The notes under the pieces are model-generated. The model worked only from the letters and a program-made list of their open reading frames with translations. It was not told the origin of the DNA and ran no database searches. Shown in pieces: positions 8,974 through 18,051 of a stretch of DNA of 64,000 nucleotides. The translations under genes and the position numbers were made by a program. Location of the stretch: the NCBI RefSeq assembly GCF_900090275.1, contig NZ_LT607755.1, forward strand, positions 4,154,001 through 4,218,000, written 5' to 3'. Position 1 is the first letter of the stretch; every line of letters begins with the position of its first letter. This DNA is from Micromonospora zamorensis. Lineage in GTDB: Bacteria; Actinomycetota; Actinomycetes; Mycobacteriales; Micromonosporaceae.

Positions 8974-10821
8974 GTGAGCGCAGACCACACCGCCCCGGGC
9001 GAGGCCGGTGCCCTGCCCCGGCGCCCGACCGTCGCGGACCACATCGTGTCCCGGCTGGCCAGCTGGGGTGTGCACCGCTACTTCGGCTATCCCGGTGACG
9101 GCATCAACGGCATGACCTCCGCGCTGCAACGCACCAACGAGCGGGCCCAGTTCATCCAGGTACGGCACGAGGAGACCGCCGGTTTCGCCGCCTCCGCCCA
9201 CGTCAAGTACGGCGGCGGACCGCTGGGCTGCGCCCTCGTCACCAGCGGGCCGGGCGCCATCCACCTGCTCAACGGCCTGTACGACGCCAAGCTCGACCAC
9301 CAACCGGTGGTCGCCCTGGTCGGGCACACCGCGACCACCGCCGAGGGCGGCGGCTACTACCAGGAAGTCGACCTGCTCGCCCTCTACAAGGACGTGGCGG
9401 CGGCGTTCCTGGCCCAGCTCGACCACCCCGCGCAGGTGCGCCACCTGGTCGACAGGGCATGTCGTACGGCGTTGGCGCGGCGTACCGTCACCGCCCTGAT
9501 CCTCCCCCTGGACCTCCAGGACGAGCCGGCTGTCCCGGACCCGCCGCACGCGCACGGCTACTACCAGACCAGCAACGCGCCGAGCAGCACGCCGACCGTG
9601 CCTCCGGCGGCGGACGTGCGCCGGGCGGCCGAGGTGCTGCGTGGCGGGCAGCGGGTGGCCATGCTGGTCGGGCAGGGCGCTCTGGGCGCGCGCGACGAGG
9701 TCCGCGAGATCGCCAACCGACTCGGGGCCGGTGTGGCCACGGCACTGCTCGGCTTCACCGCCGTCGACCACCGCGAGTCGTGGGTGACCGGCGCGATCGG
9801 GCTGCTCGGCACCCGACCAAGCTGGCAGCTGATGACCGGCTGCGACCGGCTGCTGATCGTGGGCAGCAACATGCCGTACTCGGAGTTCTACCCGCCGCCC
9901 GGGCAGGCCCGCGCGGTGCAGATCGACCTGGACGGCACCCAGCTCGGGTTGCGGTACCCGACCGAGGTGAACCTGACCGGCGACGCCCGCCCCACAGTGC
10001 GGGCCCTGCTGGACGAGCTGGGCCCCGGCCCCGGGCCGACCGCCTGGCGGGCGGAGATCGCCGACAACACCTCAGCGTGGCGGCGGGTGCAACGCGACCT
10101 GGCCGAGCAGACCGCCGACCCGGTCAACCCGCAGTTGCTCTTCCACACCCTCAATGAACGCCTGCCCGACGACGTGATGCTCGCCGTCGACTGCGGCACC
10201 ACCACCGCCTGGTACGCCCGACACATCCAGGTCCGCCCCGGGATGCTGGCCAGCCTGTCCGGAACGCTGCTGTCCATGGGCGGCGCCATGCCGTACTCGC
10301 TGAGCGCCAAGTTCGCCCACCCGGACCGGCCGCTCGTCGCACTGATCGGCGACGGCGCCATGCAGATGAACGGCGTCAACGAGCTGATCACCGTGGCCAA
10401 GTACTGGCGGAGCTGGGCCGACCCACGGTTCGTGGTGCTGGTGCTCAACAACCGGGACCTGGCGTTCGTCAGCTGGGAACAGCGCTCCAGCGAGGGGACG
10501 CCGATGTTCCCGGACAGCCAGCAGTTGCCGGACATCGCCTACCACCAGTGGGCGGAGGTGCTCGGGCTGCGCGGCGAGCTGATCGACTCGCCGGAGCAGA
10601 TCCCCGGCGTCTGGGACCGGGCGCTGTCCGCCGACCGGCCGGTGGTCATCAACGCCCTGGTCGACCCGGCCGAGCTGATGCTCCCGCCGCACTTCACCGC
10701 CGAGCAGGCCCGCAAGACCGCGGCGGCGGTGCTGCGCGGCGACACCGACTGGGCCGGGATCGTCCGACGCGGCCTACCGGCCACCCTCGCCAGCTACCGC
10801 CCCCGCCGTCGCAAGGGCTGA
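8974..10821 (+). CDS. Thiamine diphosphate-dependent enzyme (acetolactate synthase/pyruvate oxidase-like)
   Basis: A 615-residue enzyme with the three-domain ThDP fold: PYR domain (catalytic-type glutamate in QVRHEETAGFAA), a central domain (VAMLVGQGALGAR, LLIVGSNMPYSEFY) and PP domain with GDGAMQMNGVNELITVA and, about 25 residues on, VLNNRDL, the Mg-ThDP motif. It could act on pyruvate or another 2-oxo acid; ilvB itself is unlikely because no small subunit or ilvC is adjacent. GTG 8974 has GGGAAGGA 8 bases upstream; ATG 8932 is a possible earlier start. The gene is alone, facing the convergent PBP gene 5 bases away. Substrate unknown. Confidence 0.85.
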   Translation: MSADHTAPGEAGALPRRPTVADHIVSRLASWGVHRYFGYPGDGINGMTSALQRTNERAQFIQVRHEETAGFAASAHVKYGGGPLGCALVTSGPGAIHLLNGLYDAKLDHQPVVALVGHTATTAEGGGYYQEVDLLALYKDVAAAFLAQLDHPAQVRHLVDRACRTALARRTVTALILPLDLQDEPAVPDPPHAHGYYQTSNAPSSTPTVPPAADVRRAAEVLRGGQRVAMLVGQGALGARDEVREIANRLGAGVATALLGFTAVDHRESWVTGAIGLLGTRPSWQLMTGCDRLLIVGSNMPYSEFYPPPGQARAVQIDLDGTQLGLRYPTEVNLTGDARPTVRALLDELGPGPGPTAWRAEIADNTSAWRRVQRDLAEQTADPVNPQLLFHTLNERLPDDVMLAVDCGTTTAWYARHIQVRPGMLASLSGTLLSMGGAMPYSLSAKFAHPDRPLVALIGDGAMQMNGVNELITVAKYWRSWADPRFVVLVLNNRDLAFVSWEQRSSEGTPMFPDSQQLPDIAYHQWAEVLGLRGELIDSPEQIPGVWDRALSADRPVVINALVDPAELMLPPHFTAEQARKTAAAVLRGDTDWAGIVRRGLPATLASYRPRRRKG

Positions 10822-10826
10822 GACCG

Positions 10827-13025
10827 TCAGCCGCGACGGTCCAGCCAGCGTTGCAGGGCCGAGCGGGGGTCCTGGGTCGGCTGCTGCTGACGCTCCGGGA
10901 CCACGGGACGCTGCACGGGGCGGCGCGCCTCGCCGGCCAACTCGCGGCTGGGTGCGGCGAACGCCTTCTCCGGCTGACCCTTCACAGCGGTGGCGATGAC
11001 CCGGGCGACCGCGTCGATCACCTTGCTCTGCACCGCGGAGCCCACCGAGTCGGCCGGGTCGTCCGGGTTGGCGGCGATGCCGGCCACCGCGACCTGCGGG
11101 GTGAAACCGACGAACGTCTCGGTCGAGTTCTGCTCCGAGCTGCCCGTCTTACCGGCCACCGGCCGGCCGTCGAGGATGTCGTTCACACCGGTCGCGGTGC
11201 CGCCGTTGCACTGCCCGAACGCCGACTGCTGGCCCACCGGGCAGCGAGCCGCATCGGTCGCGGCACGGGCGACGTCGACGTCGATGACCCGCTTGCAGGA
11301 CGGCTGACCAACCGGCACCTTCGCACCGTCCGCGTCGGTCACCGAGACCACCGGCACCGGTGTGCAGTAGGTGCCCTCGGCGGCCACCGTGGCGTACGCG
11401 TTGGCCAGGTCCAGCGGGGTGGTGGCGGCGACGCCGAGGGTGAACGATCCCCAGTTCGCGGCGTTGTCCTTGGCGAAGGCGGCGTCCGTGTCGGCCCGGA
11501 AGGTGATGCCGAGGCGCTGCGCCATCTCGACCACCTTGTCCTGGCCGACCTGCTCGGCCAACCACACGAAGTAGGTGTTCACCGAGCGGCCGAAGCCGTC
11601 CCACATCATCCGGTACCCGTCCATCCAGTCCGGGTTGGCGTTCGCCGGGCACCAGCGGCCCTCACAGCTGCCCGGCCCCTCGGCCGCGTACCGGGTGGGC
11701 AGCTTGGCGGGCGCGTCGAAGCCGGTGGAGAGGGTACGGCCCGACTCCAGCGCGGCGAGCATGGTGAACAGCTTGAACGTCGAGCCCGCCTGGTACCCGT
11801 CGACGCTGGCCCCGCCGGAGATCAACGGGTTGACGGTGTTCGGGTGGTTCGCCTGCCCGGCCGGGTTGTCGGCCAGGCTGTAGTGCCGGTTGACCGCCAT
11901 GGCCAGCACCTGCCCGGTGCCCGGCTGGACCGCCGCGATCGGCAGGGCGCGCTTGTTGTCGTATCCGTAGACCTTGGTGGCCTGCTGCTGCGCGGTGGCC
12001 TGGATCTTCGGGTCCAGCGAGGTGACCACGGTGTAGCCCCCCGACCGCAGGGCCTGCTCGCGCTCGGCGACGGTGGCGCCGAACGCCGGCTGGGTCAGCC
12101 ACCACTGCCGCAGGTAGTCGCAGAAGTAGCCCCAGTCGTCGTGGCCCTGGGAGACCGCCGTGCAGCCGTTGGGCTGGGCGGTGGGGTGCAGGGTCAGCGG
12201 CTCGGCCTTGGCCTGGGCGGCCTGCGCGGCGGTGATCGCGTTGGTGGCGACCATCGAGTCCAGCACGTACGACCGGCGGGCCAGCGCCGCGTCCTTGTCG
12301 CCGCTGATCGGACTGTACGCGTCCGGGGACTGCACCAGGCCGGCGAGCAGGGCCGACTCGGCGAGGGTCAACTGCGCCGGCGGTTTGCCGAAGTAACGCT
12401 GGCTGGCCGCCGCGATTCCGTACGCGCCGGAGCCGAAGTAGGCGATGTTCAGGTACCGGTCGAGGATCTCGTCCTTGCCGAGGCTCTTGTCCAGCGCACT
12501 CGCGTACCGGATCTCCTGGATCTTGCGCCCGAAGGTGGGGTCGGTGGCGGCGGCGCGCTCCTCGGCGGTGCGGGTGGGGTCGGTCTTGAGGACGTTACGG
12601 ACGTACTGCATGGTCAGCGTCGAGCCGCCCTGCTCGGTGCCGCCGCCCTTGACGTTGGCCACCAGTGCCCGGGCGAGGCCGCGCAGGTCCGCGCCGCCGT
12701 GGTCGTAGAAGCGCCGGTCCTCGGCCGCCACGATCGCCTGCCGCATCACCGGGGCGATCTCCGACAACGGCACGTCGGTGCGGTTCACGTCGTAGAACGT
12801 GGTGATCAGCGTCTTGCCGTCGTTGGCGTACAGGTACGAACGCTGCGGCGTGGCGGGGGTCTTCAGCGAGGCGGGCAGCGCGGCGTACGACCCGAGCGCG
12901 GCGCGGGCGCCGAGCCCGAGCAGCAGGTTGCCGGGCAGCGCGGCGACTGCCAGGACAAGCCCGGCCAACACGCCGGCGAGCAGCACGGTGAACAGCCGCG
13001 ACAGCGGCGAGCGGGGGGCGGCCAT
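10827..13025 (-). CDS. Class A penicillin-binding protein (glycosyltransferase plus transpeptidase)
   Basis: A 732-residue bifunctional enzyme that polymerises glycan strands and cross-links peptides on the outer face of the membrane. A signal anchor occupies about residues 10-40. The GT51 domain follows with EDRRFYDHGG, GGSTLTMQYVRN and the later GKDEILDRYLNIAYFG. The transpeptidase domain has the serine in AGSTFKLF (SxxK), SVN and the GKTGSSEQ box. A basic, glutamine-rich tail ends the protein. ATG 13025 was preferred because it begins a normal signal anchor; 13055 is ten codons upstream and in frame. No operon partner is visible. Confidence 0.95.
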   Translation of the reverse strand: MAAPRSPLSRLFTVLLAGVLAGLVLAVAALPGNLLLGLGARAALGSYAALPASLKTPATPQRSYLYANDGKTLITTFYDVNRTDVPLSEIAPVMRQAIVAAEDRRFYDHGGADLRGLARALVANVKGGGTEQGGSTLTMQYVRNVLKTDPTRTAEERAAATDPTFGRKIQEIRYASALDKSLGKDEILDRYLNIAYFGSGAYGIAAASQRYFGKPPAQLTLAESALLAGLVQSPDAYSPISGDKDAALARRSYVLDSMVATNAITAAQAAQAKAEPLTLHPTAQPNGCTAVSQGHDDWGYFCDYLRQWWLTQPAFGATVAEREQALRSGGYTVVTSLDPKIQATAQQQATKVYGYDNKRALPIAAVQPGTGQVLAMAVNRHYSLADNPAGQANHPNTVNPLISGGASVDGYQAGSTFKLFTMLAALESGRTLSTGFDAPAKLPTRYAAEGPGSCEGRWCPANANPDWMDGYRMMWDGFGRSVNTYFVWLAEQVGQDKVVEMAQRLGITFRADTDAAFAKDNAANWGSFTLGVAATTPLDLANAYATVAAEGTYCTPVPVVSVTDADGAKVPVGQPSCKRVIDVDVARAATDAARCPVGQQSAFGQCNGGTATGVNDILDGRPVAGKTGSSEQNSTETFVGFTPQVAVAGIAANPDDPADSVGSAVQSKVIDAVARVIATAVKGQPEKAFAAPSRELAGEARRPVQRPVVPERQQQPTQDPRSALQRWLDRRG

Positions 13026-13124
13026 GCTCCCCAGGATTGCCACGAAAGCCGCCAACCGACCACCCCCGACCCGCGATTGTCAGCAACTTCACGCCCCCCA
13101 ACCAGCCAACCCCCACCCCTCTGC

Positions 13125-13188
13125 CCGGTGATCAAGAGGTTTGCGTCAGCCGAGGCACCATTTCTGACGCAAACCTCTTGATCACCGG
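13125..13188. repeat. TGATCA-ended intergenic palindrome, copy 2
   Basis: A perfect 25-base inverted repeat (13125-13149 and 13164-13188) with a 14-base loop. The core TGATCAAGAGGTTTGCGTCA is identical to copy 3 at 41020. Here it lies between two genes on the same strand, downstream of the membrane-protein gene and upstream of the PBP gene, so a terminator role for the former is likely. Confidence 0.85.
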
Positions 13189-13221
13189 AGCTGGGCGAGG
13201 GCCGAGGGCCCGGTGGGTGCG

Positions 13222-13989
13222 TTAGGGGTTTGGGGTGCTCAGGCTGGCGCTGGCGGCATCTCTCGCGGTTTCACGGGGCATCAGGCGGCCGGAGCGGTAG
13301 CCGATGCCGATGCCGGCGATCAGCACGAAGATCGCGCCGAACGTCTGCAGGGAACCGATCAGGGCGCCACCGAGGCCGAGCAGCGGCGCGGCGATGATCA
13401 ACATGACGCCGTCGCCGAGACTGAAGGTGCCCGAGCGGGCCACCGCCCATCCGGTGAGGAACCAGCCGACGCTGTAGAACGTCGCGCCGAGCAGGACCAG
13501 CGACCGCGCGGTGGTGCCGAAGACCGGTGTCTGCTCGGCGAGCCCGGCGAACGGCAGCATCAGCACGGTGCCGGCGATGCTGACCAGTAGCCCAGCGGCG
13601 GCCACCCGGCGGCTGCGGGTCGCGGCCAGCAGACCGGTGAGGGCCAGCAGCGCGAGCAGGCCGAGCCAGACCGCGGCCACCCAACCGATCAGGTACACCG
13701 CCTGGCCGTCGGCCGGATAAGGGTCGTTGCCCACCCCTCCGTCACTGGCCATCGCCACCGCGCCGTAGAGGATGGCGTACGCGGGCAGCAGCCACACCGC
13801 GGCCCGCGCGAACCGACGTATCGACCAGGCCCAGGTGGCGTTCGTGGCCGGAGCGCCCGGGCTGGGCTCGCCCACGAACGGCAGTACGCCGAACCCGCCT
13901 CCGCTGCGCCTGGAGCCCAGCGGGGCGACCGGGTCGTGCGCGCCGGGCACCGGGGCCGAGGACCACATCCGATTCGCCGGATCCTTCAT
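13222..13989 (-). CDS. Six-segment membrane protein of unknown function
   Basis: A 255-residue protein. A 55-residue hydrophilic, glycine/proline-rich N-terminus is followed by about six hydrophobic helices (roughly residues 63-82, 97-118, 128-148, 155-175, 190-210, 215-235) and a short basic tail ending in serine/proline. I recognise no named family. The ATG at 13989 follows AGGTGA; a perfect CGCTCGT-cc-ACGAGCG palindrome (13999-14014) lies just upstream of the ribosome binding site and could be an operator or fold over it. It is followed by palindrome copy 2. Confidence 0.7.
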   Translation of the reverse strand: MKDPANRMWSSAPVPGAHDPVAPLGSRRSGGGFGVLPFVGEPSPGAPATNATWAWSIRRFARAAVWLLPAYAILYGAVAMASDGGVGNDPYPADGQAVYLIGWVAAVWLGLLALLALTGLLAATRSRRVAAAGLLVSIAGTVLMLPFAGLAEQTPVFGTTARSLVLLGATFYSVGWFLTGWAVARSGTFSLGDGVMLIIAAPLLGLGGALIGSLQTFGAIFVLIAGIGIGYRSGRLMPRETARDAASASLSTPNP

Positions 13990-14122
13990 GCGTCACCTCG
14001 CTCGTCCACGAGCGGTGCGAGACGCGCCGGGGCGCCCCGATTGCCTGGTCACCACCCGTCCTAGGACCGATCGTGGCAGGCGTCGGAGCGCCCCATGAGA
14101 CTTTCTCGTATTAAGGCCGTGA

Positions 14123-15229
14123 TCAGCCGCGTTCCCGCTGGTCGGCCGGGTCCTCGGTCAGGCTGGCCGGGGACACCGGCTCCGGGGCGGGCAGCCCCTG
14201 CGGCTTGTTGCCGCCGGTGGCCTGCGCCTCGGCGACGCGTACCTCGTCGTGGATCTGCTGGGCGGCATCCGCAGCGGCCTGCGCCGCCTCCGCGGCCTCG
14301 CGCTGGACCTGGCTCGCGTGTTCGGCCGCCTCCGGTGCGGGCAGGTCCCCCACCATCTGGCTCAGCCCGCCGAGCGCGCCACCCATGCCCTCCAGGGCCT
14401 TGGTCAGCTCGGCCGGGACGATCCAGACCTTGTTGGCGCTGCCCTGGGCGATCTGCGGCAGGGCCTGCAGGTACTGGTAGGCGAGCACCTTCTGGCTCGG
14501 GTTCGCCTGGTGGATCGCGTCGAAGACCGTCCGAATCGCCTTCGCCTGACCCTCGGCCTTCAGGATCTGGGCCTGCCGGTCACCGTCGGCCCGCAGCACC
14601 GCCGACTGCTTGTCACCCTCGGCGGTGAGGATCACCGACTGCTTGTGGCCCTCGGCGGTGAGGATCGCCGCGCGACGGTCACGCTCAGCGCGCATCTGCT
14701 TCTCCATGGAGTCGCGGATGCTGGCCGGCGGCTCGATCGCCTTGATCTCGACCCGGGTCACCTTGATGCCCCAGCGGCCGGTGGTCTCGTCCAGCACGCC
14801 GGAGAGGTGCCGGTTGATCTCGTCCCGGCTGGTCAGCGCGCGCTCCAGGTCCAGCGAGCCGATCACGTTACGCAGCGTGGTGACGGTCAGCTGCTCGATG
14901 GCCTGGAGGAAGCTGGAGATCTCATAGGTCGCCCGGACCGAGTCGACCACCTTGAAGTAGAGAACGGTGTCGATCGAGACCACCAGGTTGTCCGAGGTGA
15001 TCACCGGCTGCGGCGGAAAGCTGACCACCTGCTCCCGCATGTCGACCTTGGTGCGCACCGCGTCGACGAACGGCACCAGCAGGTTGAGGCCGGGGCTGAG
15101 GGTGCGCTTGTACTTGCCGAGCCGTTCCACCACGTCCTGGCGCTGCTGCGGCACGATCCGCACCGCCTTCGCCAGCGTTATCACGGCGATCAGCGCCACC
15201 GCGATCACCAGCACCCCGATTATGGTCAT
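14123..15229 (-). CDS. SPFH/band 7 (stomatin-like, paraslipin type) membrane protein
   Basis: A 368-residue protein with one N-terminal membrane helix (about residues 2-22) and an SPFH domain (VRIVPQQRQDVVERLGKY, MREQVVSFPPQPVITSDN, GRWGIKVTRVEIKAIEPP). A long coiled-coil region follows with repeated ILTAEG/VLRADG units (about 190-240), then an alanine/glutamine-rich tail. Family members form large membrane-associated rings and often pair with NfeD proteins, possibly organising membrane microdomains. The NfeD gene is directly upstream with a 5-base gap, a classic pair and evidently an operon. QmcA/YbbK-like is the best description. Confidence 0.93.
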   Translation of the reverse strand: MTIIGVLVIAVALIAVITLAKAVRIVPQQRQDVVERLGKYKRTLSPGLNLLVPFVDAVRTKVDMREQVVSFPPQPVITSDNLVVSIDTVLYFKVVDSVRATYEISSFLQAIEQLTVTTLRNVIGSLDLERALTSRDEINRHLSGVLDETTGRWGIKVTRVEIKAIEPPASIRDSMEKQMRAERDRRAAILTAEGHKQSVILTAEGDKQSAVLRADGDRQAQILKAEGQAKAIRTVFDAIHQANPSQKVLAYQYLQALPQIAQGSANKVWIVPAELTKALEGMGGALGGLSQMVGDLPAPEAAEHASQVQREAAEAAQAAADAAQQIHDEVRVAEAQATGGNKPQGLPAPEPVSPASLTEDPADQRERG

Positions 15230-15234
15230 TCAGT

Positions 15235-15708
15235 TCACCCTCTCGCTTCCGGCAGCTCGCCGGCGGAAGAAACATCGTCCTGCCAGACCAGGGCGGTCGC
15301 GCCCCGAACCTTGATCACTCGAACCCGTTGACCAGGTTCGTAAAATTGCGTCGTGTCATATGAGCGGGCGGTCCACAGCTCGCCGTCGATCTTGACGAGG
15401 CCGTGCTCAGCGTCGACCCGTTCCAGCACCAGCGCCGTGGAGCCCTCGATCGCCTCCACGCCGAACGGCTGCTCGCCGCTGTCGAGCGCGGAACGGCTGT
15501 GCCGCCGGATGACCGGCCGGACCACCACCACGCTCAACGCCGACACCACAGCGAAGACCAGCGCCTGCACCGCAACCGGAGCACCCAGGGCGGCGGCACC
15601 GGCGGCGGCGAACGCCCCGGCCCCGAACATGATGAGAAAGAGCGTCGTCGTGAAGATCTCGGCGACCGCCAGCACCACACCTAATACGATCCACACCACC
15701 GCGTCCAC
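15235..15708 (-). CDS. NfeD-family membrane protein
   Basis: A 157-residue protein with about three membrane helices in its first half (roughly residues 3-24, 27-45, 46-66) and a C-terminal OB-fold domain (about 85-145: GSTALVLERVDAEHGLVKIDGE and QRVRVIKVRGATALV). This short, protease-free NfeD type partners SPFH proteins; the SPFH gene starts 5 bases after this stop. Role: probable stabiliser or regulator of the SPFH assembly. The start is a GTG at 15708 preceded by a G-rich stretch. Confidence 0.92.
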   Translation of the reverse strand: MDAVVWIVLGVVLAVAEIFTTTLFLIMFGAGAFAAAGAAALGAPVAVQALVFAVVSALSVVVVRPVIRRHSRSALDSGEQPFGVEAIEGSTALVLERVDAEHGLVKIDGELWTARSYDTTQFYEPGQRVRVIKVRGATALVWQDDVSSAGELPEARG

Positions 15709-15839
15709 CCCCTGATCGTGACACGCGAATGCACGAACAGCCCACCTCTCATGATCAGCAGGCTCGCCGAAATGGACTGGCCGGCCGAAACACCCCCGGC
15801 TAGGGTCCGGTCCGAGCCACCGATCGAGGAGAGATTCTC

Positions 15840-17141
15840 TTGACCCTGCTGCCCGCGACCGCCCGACAGATCGACACCCAGGTCACCCAGGCGCAGATCG
15901 ACGGTCGCACCCCGTCACTGGTGCTGGGCGTGGTCCGTGACGGCGCGCTCGTCCACCTGGCCGCCGCAGGCGAGCAGCCCCGCCCGGACGCCAACCTGCA
16001 GTACCGGGTCGGCTCGATCAGCAAGACGATGACCGCGTCCCTGATCATGCAGCTGCGCGACGCCGGCCGGCTCAGCGTCGACGACAAGCTGGAGAAGCAC
16101 CTGCCGGGCACCGTTGTCGGCTCGCTCACCCTGCGTCAGCTGCTCGGGCACGCGAGCGGCATGCAACGCGAACCTGAGGGCGAATGGTGGGAACGGGCAG
16201 CGGGCACCGACCTGGCCACGCTGCTCGCCGGCCTGACCGCCGACAAGGTCGCCTATCCGCCGCACACCGCGTACCACTACTCCAACCTGGCGTACGCGCT
16301 GCTCGGCGGGGTGCTCGAACGGCTCACCGGAACGCCCTGGGCCGACCTGCTCAACGACCGGCTGCTCGGCCCGCTCGGAATGCGCCGCACCACGTACGCG
16401 GCCACCGAGCCGTACGCCCGCGGCTACGTCGTACACCCCTGGCACGGCACGCTGCGCGAGGAGCCCCGCACCGACACCGGCGCGATGGCCCCCGCCGGGC
16501 AGCTCTGGTCGACGATCGAGGACCTCGGCCGCTGGGCCGCCTTCCTCGCCGACCCCGACCCGTCGGTGCTGGCTGCCGGGACGCTCACCGAGATGTGCGC
16601 GCCCGTGGTGATCAGCGATCTCGACTCCTGGACCGGCGGGCACGGCCTGGGGCTGGAGCTCTACCGGGACGGCGAGCGCGTGTACGTCGGGCACGGCGGC
16701 TCGATGCCCGGGTACGTGGCCGCCCTCGTGGTGCACCGGCCGACCCGTACCGCCGTGGTCGGCTTCGCCAACTCGTACGGCTTCCCGATCACCGGGCTCG
16801 GCCGCCGACTGCTGACCACAGTGTTGGACGCCGAGCCGGCGTTCCCGCAGCGGTGGCGGCCGGCCACCGCCACGCCCACGGCCGAGCTGGCAGAGCTGAC
16901 CGGCCGCTGGTGGTGGATGGGCACCTCGCTGGACCTGTGCTGGGACGCGGGTGACCTGGTGGCCCACGTCCGCGGTGAGCGGGTGAGCCGGTTCACCGCC
17001 GAGGGAACGGACCGCTGGCGGGGACGCTCCGGCCCGGAGAACGGCGAGATCCTGACGGTGCGGCGCGACGACAGCGGGCGGGCGGTGGCCGTCGACATCG
17101 CCACGTTCGTCTTCACGCGCAGCCCCGACGAGATCCCCTGA
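15840..17141 (+). CDS. Serine hydrolase of the class C beta-lactamase/DD-peptidase fold
   Basis: A 433-residue enzyme with the active-site set of this superfamily: serine and lysine in GSISKTMTA (about residues 60-68), tyrosine in YHYSNLAYALLGG, and the HGG box (VGHGGSMPGY) replacing KTG. After about residue 330 a lipocalin-like beta-rich extension follows. The TTG start at 15840 is unusual but well supported by GAGGAGAG 7 bases upstream. No signal peptide is obvious, so it is probably cytoplasmic, as for many esterase or peptidase members. Substrate cannot be predicted; beta-lactam hydrolysis should not be assumed. Confidence 0.88.
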   Translation: MTLLPATARQIDTQVTQAQIDGRTPSLVLGVVRDGALVHLAAAGEQPRPDANLQYRVGSISKTMTASLIMQLRDAGRLSVDDKLEKHLPGTVVGSLTLRQLLGHASGMQREPEGEWWERAAGTDLATLLAGLTADKVAYPPHTAYHYSNLAYALLGGVLERLTGTPWADLLNDRLLGPLGMRRTTYAATEPYARGYVVHPWHGTLREEPRTDTGAMAPAGQLWSTIEDLGRWAAFLADPDPSVLAAGTLTEMCAPVVISDLDSWTGGHGLGLELYRDGERVYVGHGGSMPGYVAALVVHRPTRTAVVGFANSYGFPITGLGRRLLTTVLDAEPAFPQRWRPATATPTAELAELTGRWWWMGTSLDLCWDAGDLVAHVRGERVSRFTAEGTDRWRGRSGPENGEILTVRRDDSGRAVAVDIATFVFTRSPDEIP

Positions 17142-17163
17142 CCCACCGGACGGGTCAGCCGGC

Positions 17164-17985
17164 TCAGGGGGCTTCGGTGACGAAATCGATGAGGCGTTCC
17201 ATGGCGTTGATCAGGGGAGTCTCCACGTTGGCGAAGCTGTTCACCCGGGACAGGATGTGCCGCCACATGTCCGCCGGCTCGGCCACGCCGAGGGCCGCGC
17301 AGACCCCCTCCTTCCACGGCCGCCCCGGCGGCACGACCGGCCACGCCGCGATACCCAACGCCGCCGGTTTGACCGCCTGCCAGACGTCCACGTACGGGTG
17401 GCCGGTCACCAGCACGTAGGGCGAGTTCACCCGGGCCACGATCCGGCTCTCCTTGCTGCCCGGCACGAGGTGGTCGACGAGCACGCCGAGTCGTCGGGTC
17501 GGGCCGGGGCCGAAGTCGCGTACGTCGGCGTCGAGGGCGTCGATGCCGTCCAGCGGCTCCACGACGACACCCTCGATCCGCAGGTCGTCGCCCCAGATCC
17601 GCTCGACCAGCGCGGCGTCGTGGATGCCCTCCACCCAGATCCGGCTCGCCTTGGCCACCTGGGCGCGGACGTTGTCCACCGCCACCGAACCGGACGCGGT
17701 GCGTCGACGGGCCGCCGGCACCGGCGCGCGGGTGGGGCGGCGCAACGTCACCGGGCGGCCGTCGAGCAGGAACGCCGCCGGCAGCAGCGGGAAGTTGCGC
17801 CGTCGGCCATGCCGGTCCTCCAGCACGACCGCGCCGGCCTCGAAGCCCACCACCGCTCCGCAGAACCCGGAGTCGGCGTCCTCGACCACGAGATCCGGTT
17901 CGGCGTCCACCTCGGGGGTGACCTTCCGCCGCCGCCAGTCCCCCGCCAACACGTCCTCGCCGTATCGCCCCGCCATGTCGATCAC
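17164..17985 (-). CDS. DUF3097 protein
   Basis: A 273-residue actinobacterial protein matching DUF3097. Characteristic stretches are the N-terminal RYGEDVLAGDWRRRKVTPEV, central SRIWVEGIHDAALVERIWGDDLR, then LVDHLVPGSKESRIV, HPYVDVWQAVKPAALGI and a C-terminal helix ending FVTEAP. The VEGIHDAALVE segment resembles a TOPRIM-like metal site, so a nucleic-acid role is possible, but the family is uncharacterised. GTG 17985 has GGGGGAG 5 bases upstream; ATG 17976 is three codons later. It stands alone. Confidence 0.85.
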   Translation of the reverse strand: MIDMAGRYGEDVLAGDWRRRKVTPEVDAEPDLVVEDADSGFCGAVVGFEAGAVVLEDRHGRRRNFPLLPAAFLLDGRPVTLRRPTRAPVPAARRRTASGSVAVDNVRAQVAKASRIWVEGIHDAALVERIWGDDLRIEGVVVEPLDGIDALDADVRDFGPGPTRRLGVLVDHLVPGSKESRIVARVNSPYVLVTGHPYVDVWQAVKPAALGIAAWPVVPPGRPWKEGVCAALGVAEPADMWRHILSRVNSFANVETPLINAMERLIDFVTEAP

Positions 17986-18051
17986 GCTAACTCCCCCACC
18001 AGCACCCCGCGCCCCGACACACCGCCTCACCCCACCTCACCACTCAGTCGA

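Noticed and set aside
15840..17141. Antibiotic resistance beta-lactamase
   Set aside because: The fold and SxxK/YxN/HGG motifs are shared with many esterases and peptidases, there is no signal peptide and no resistance context.
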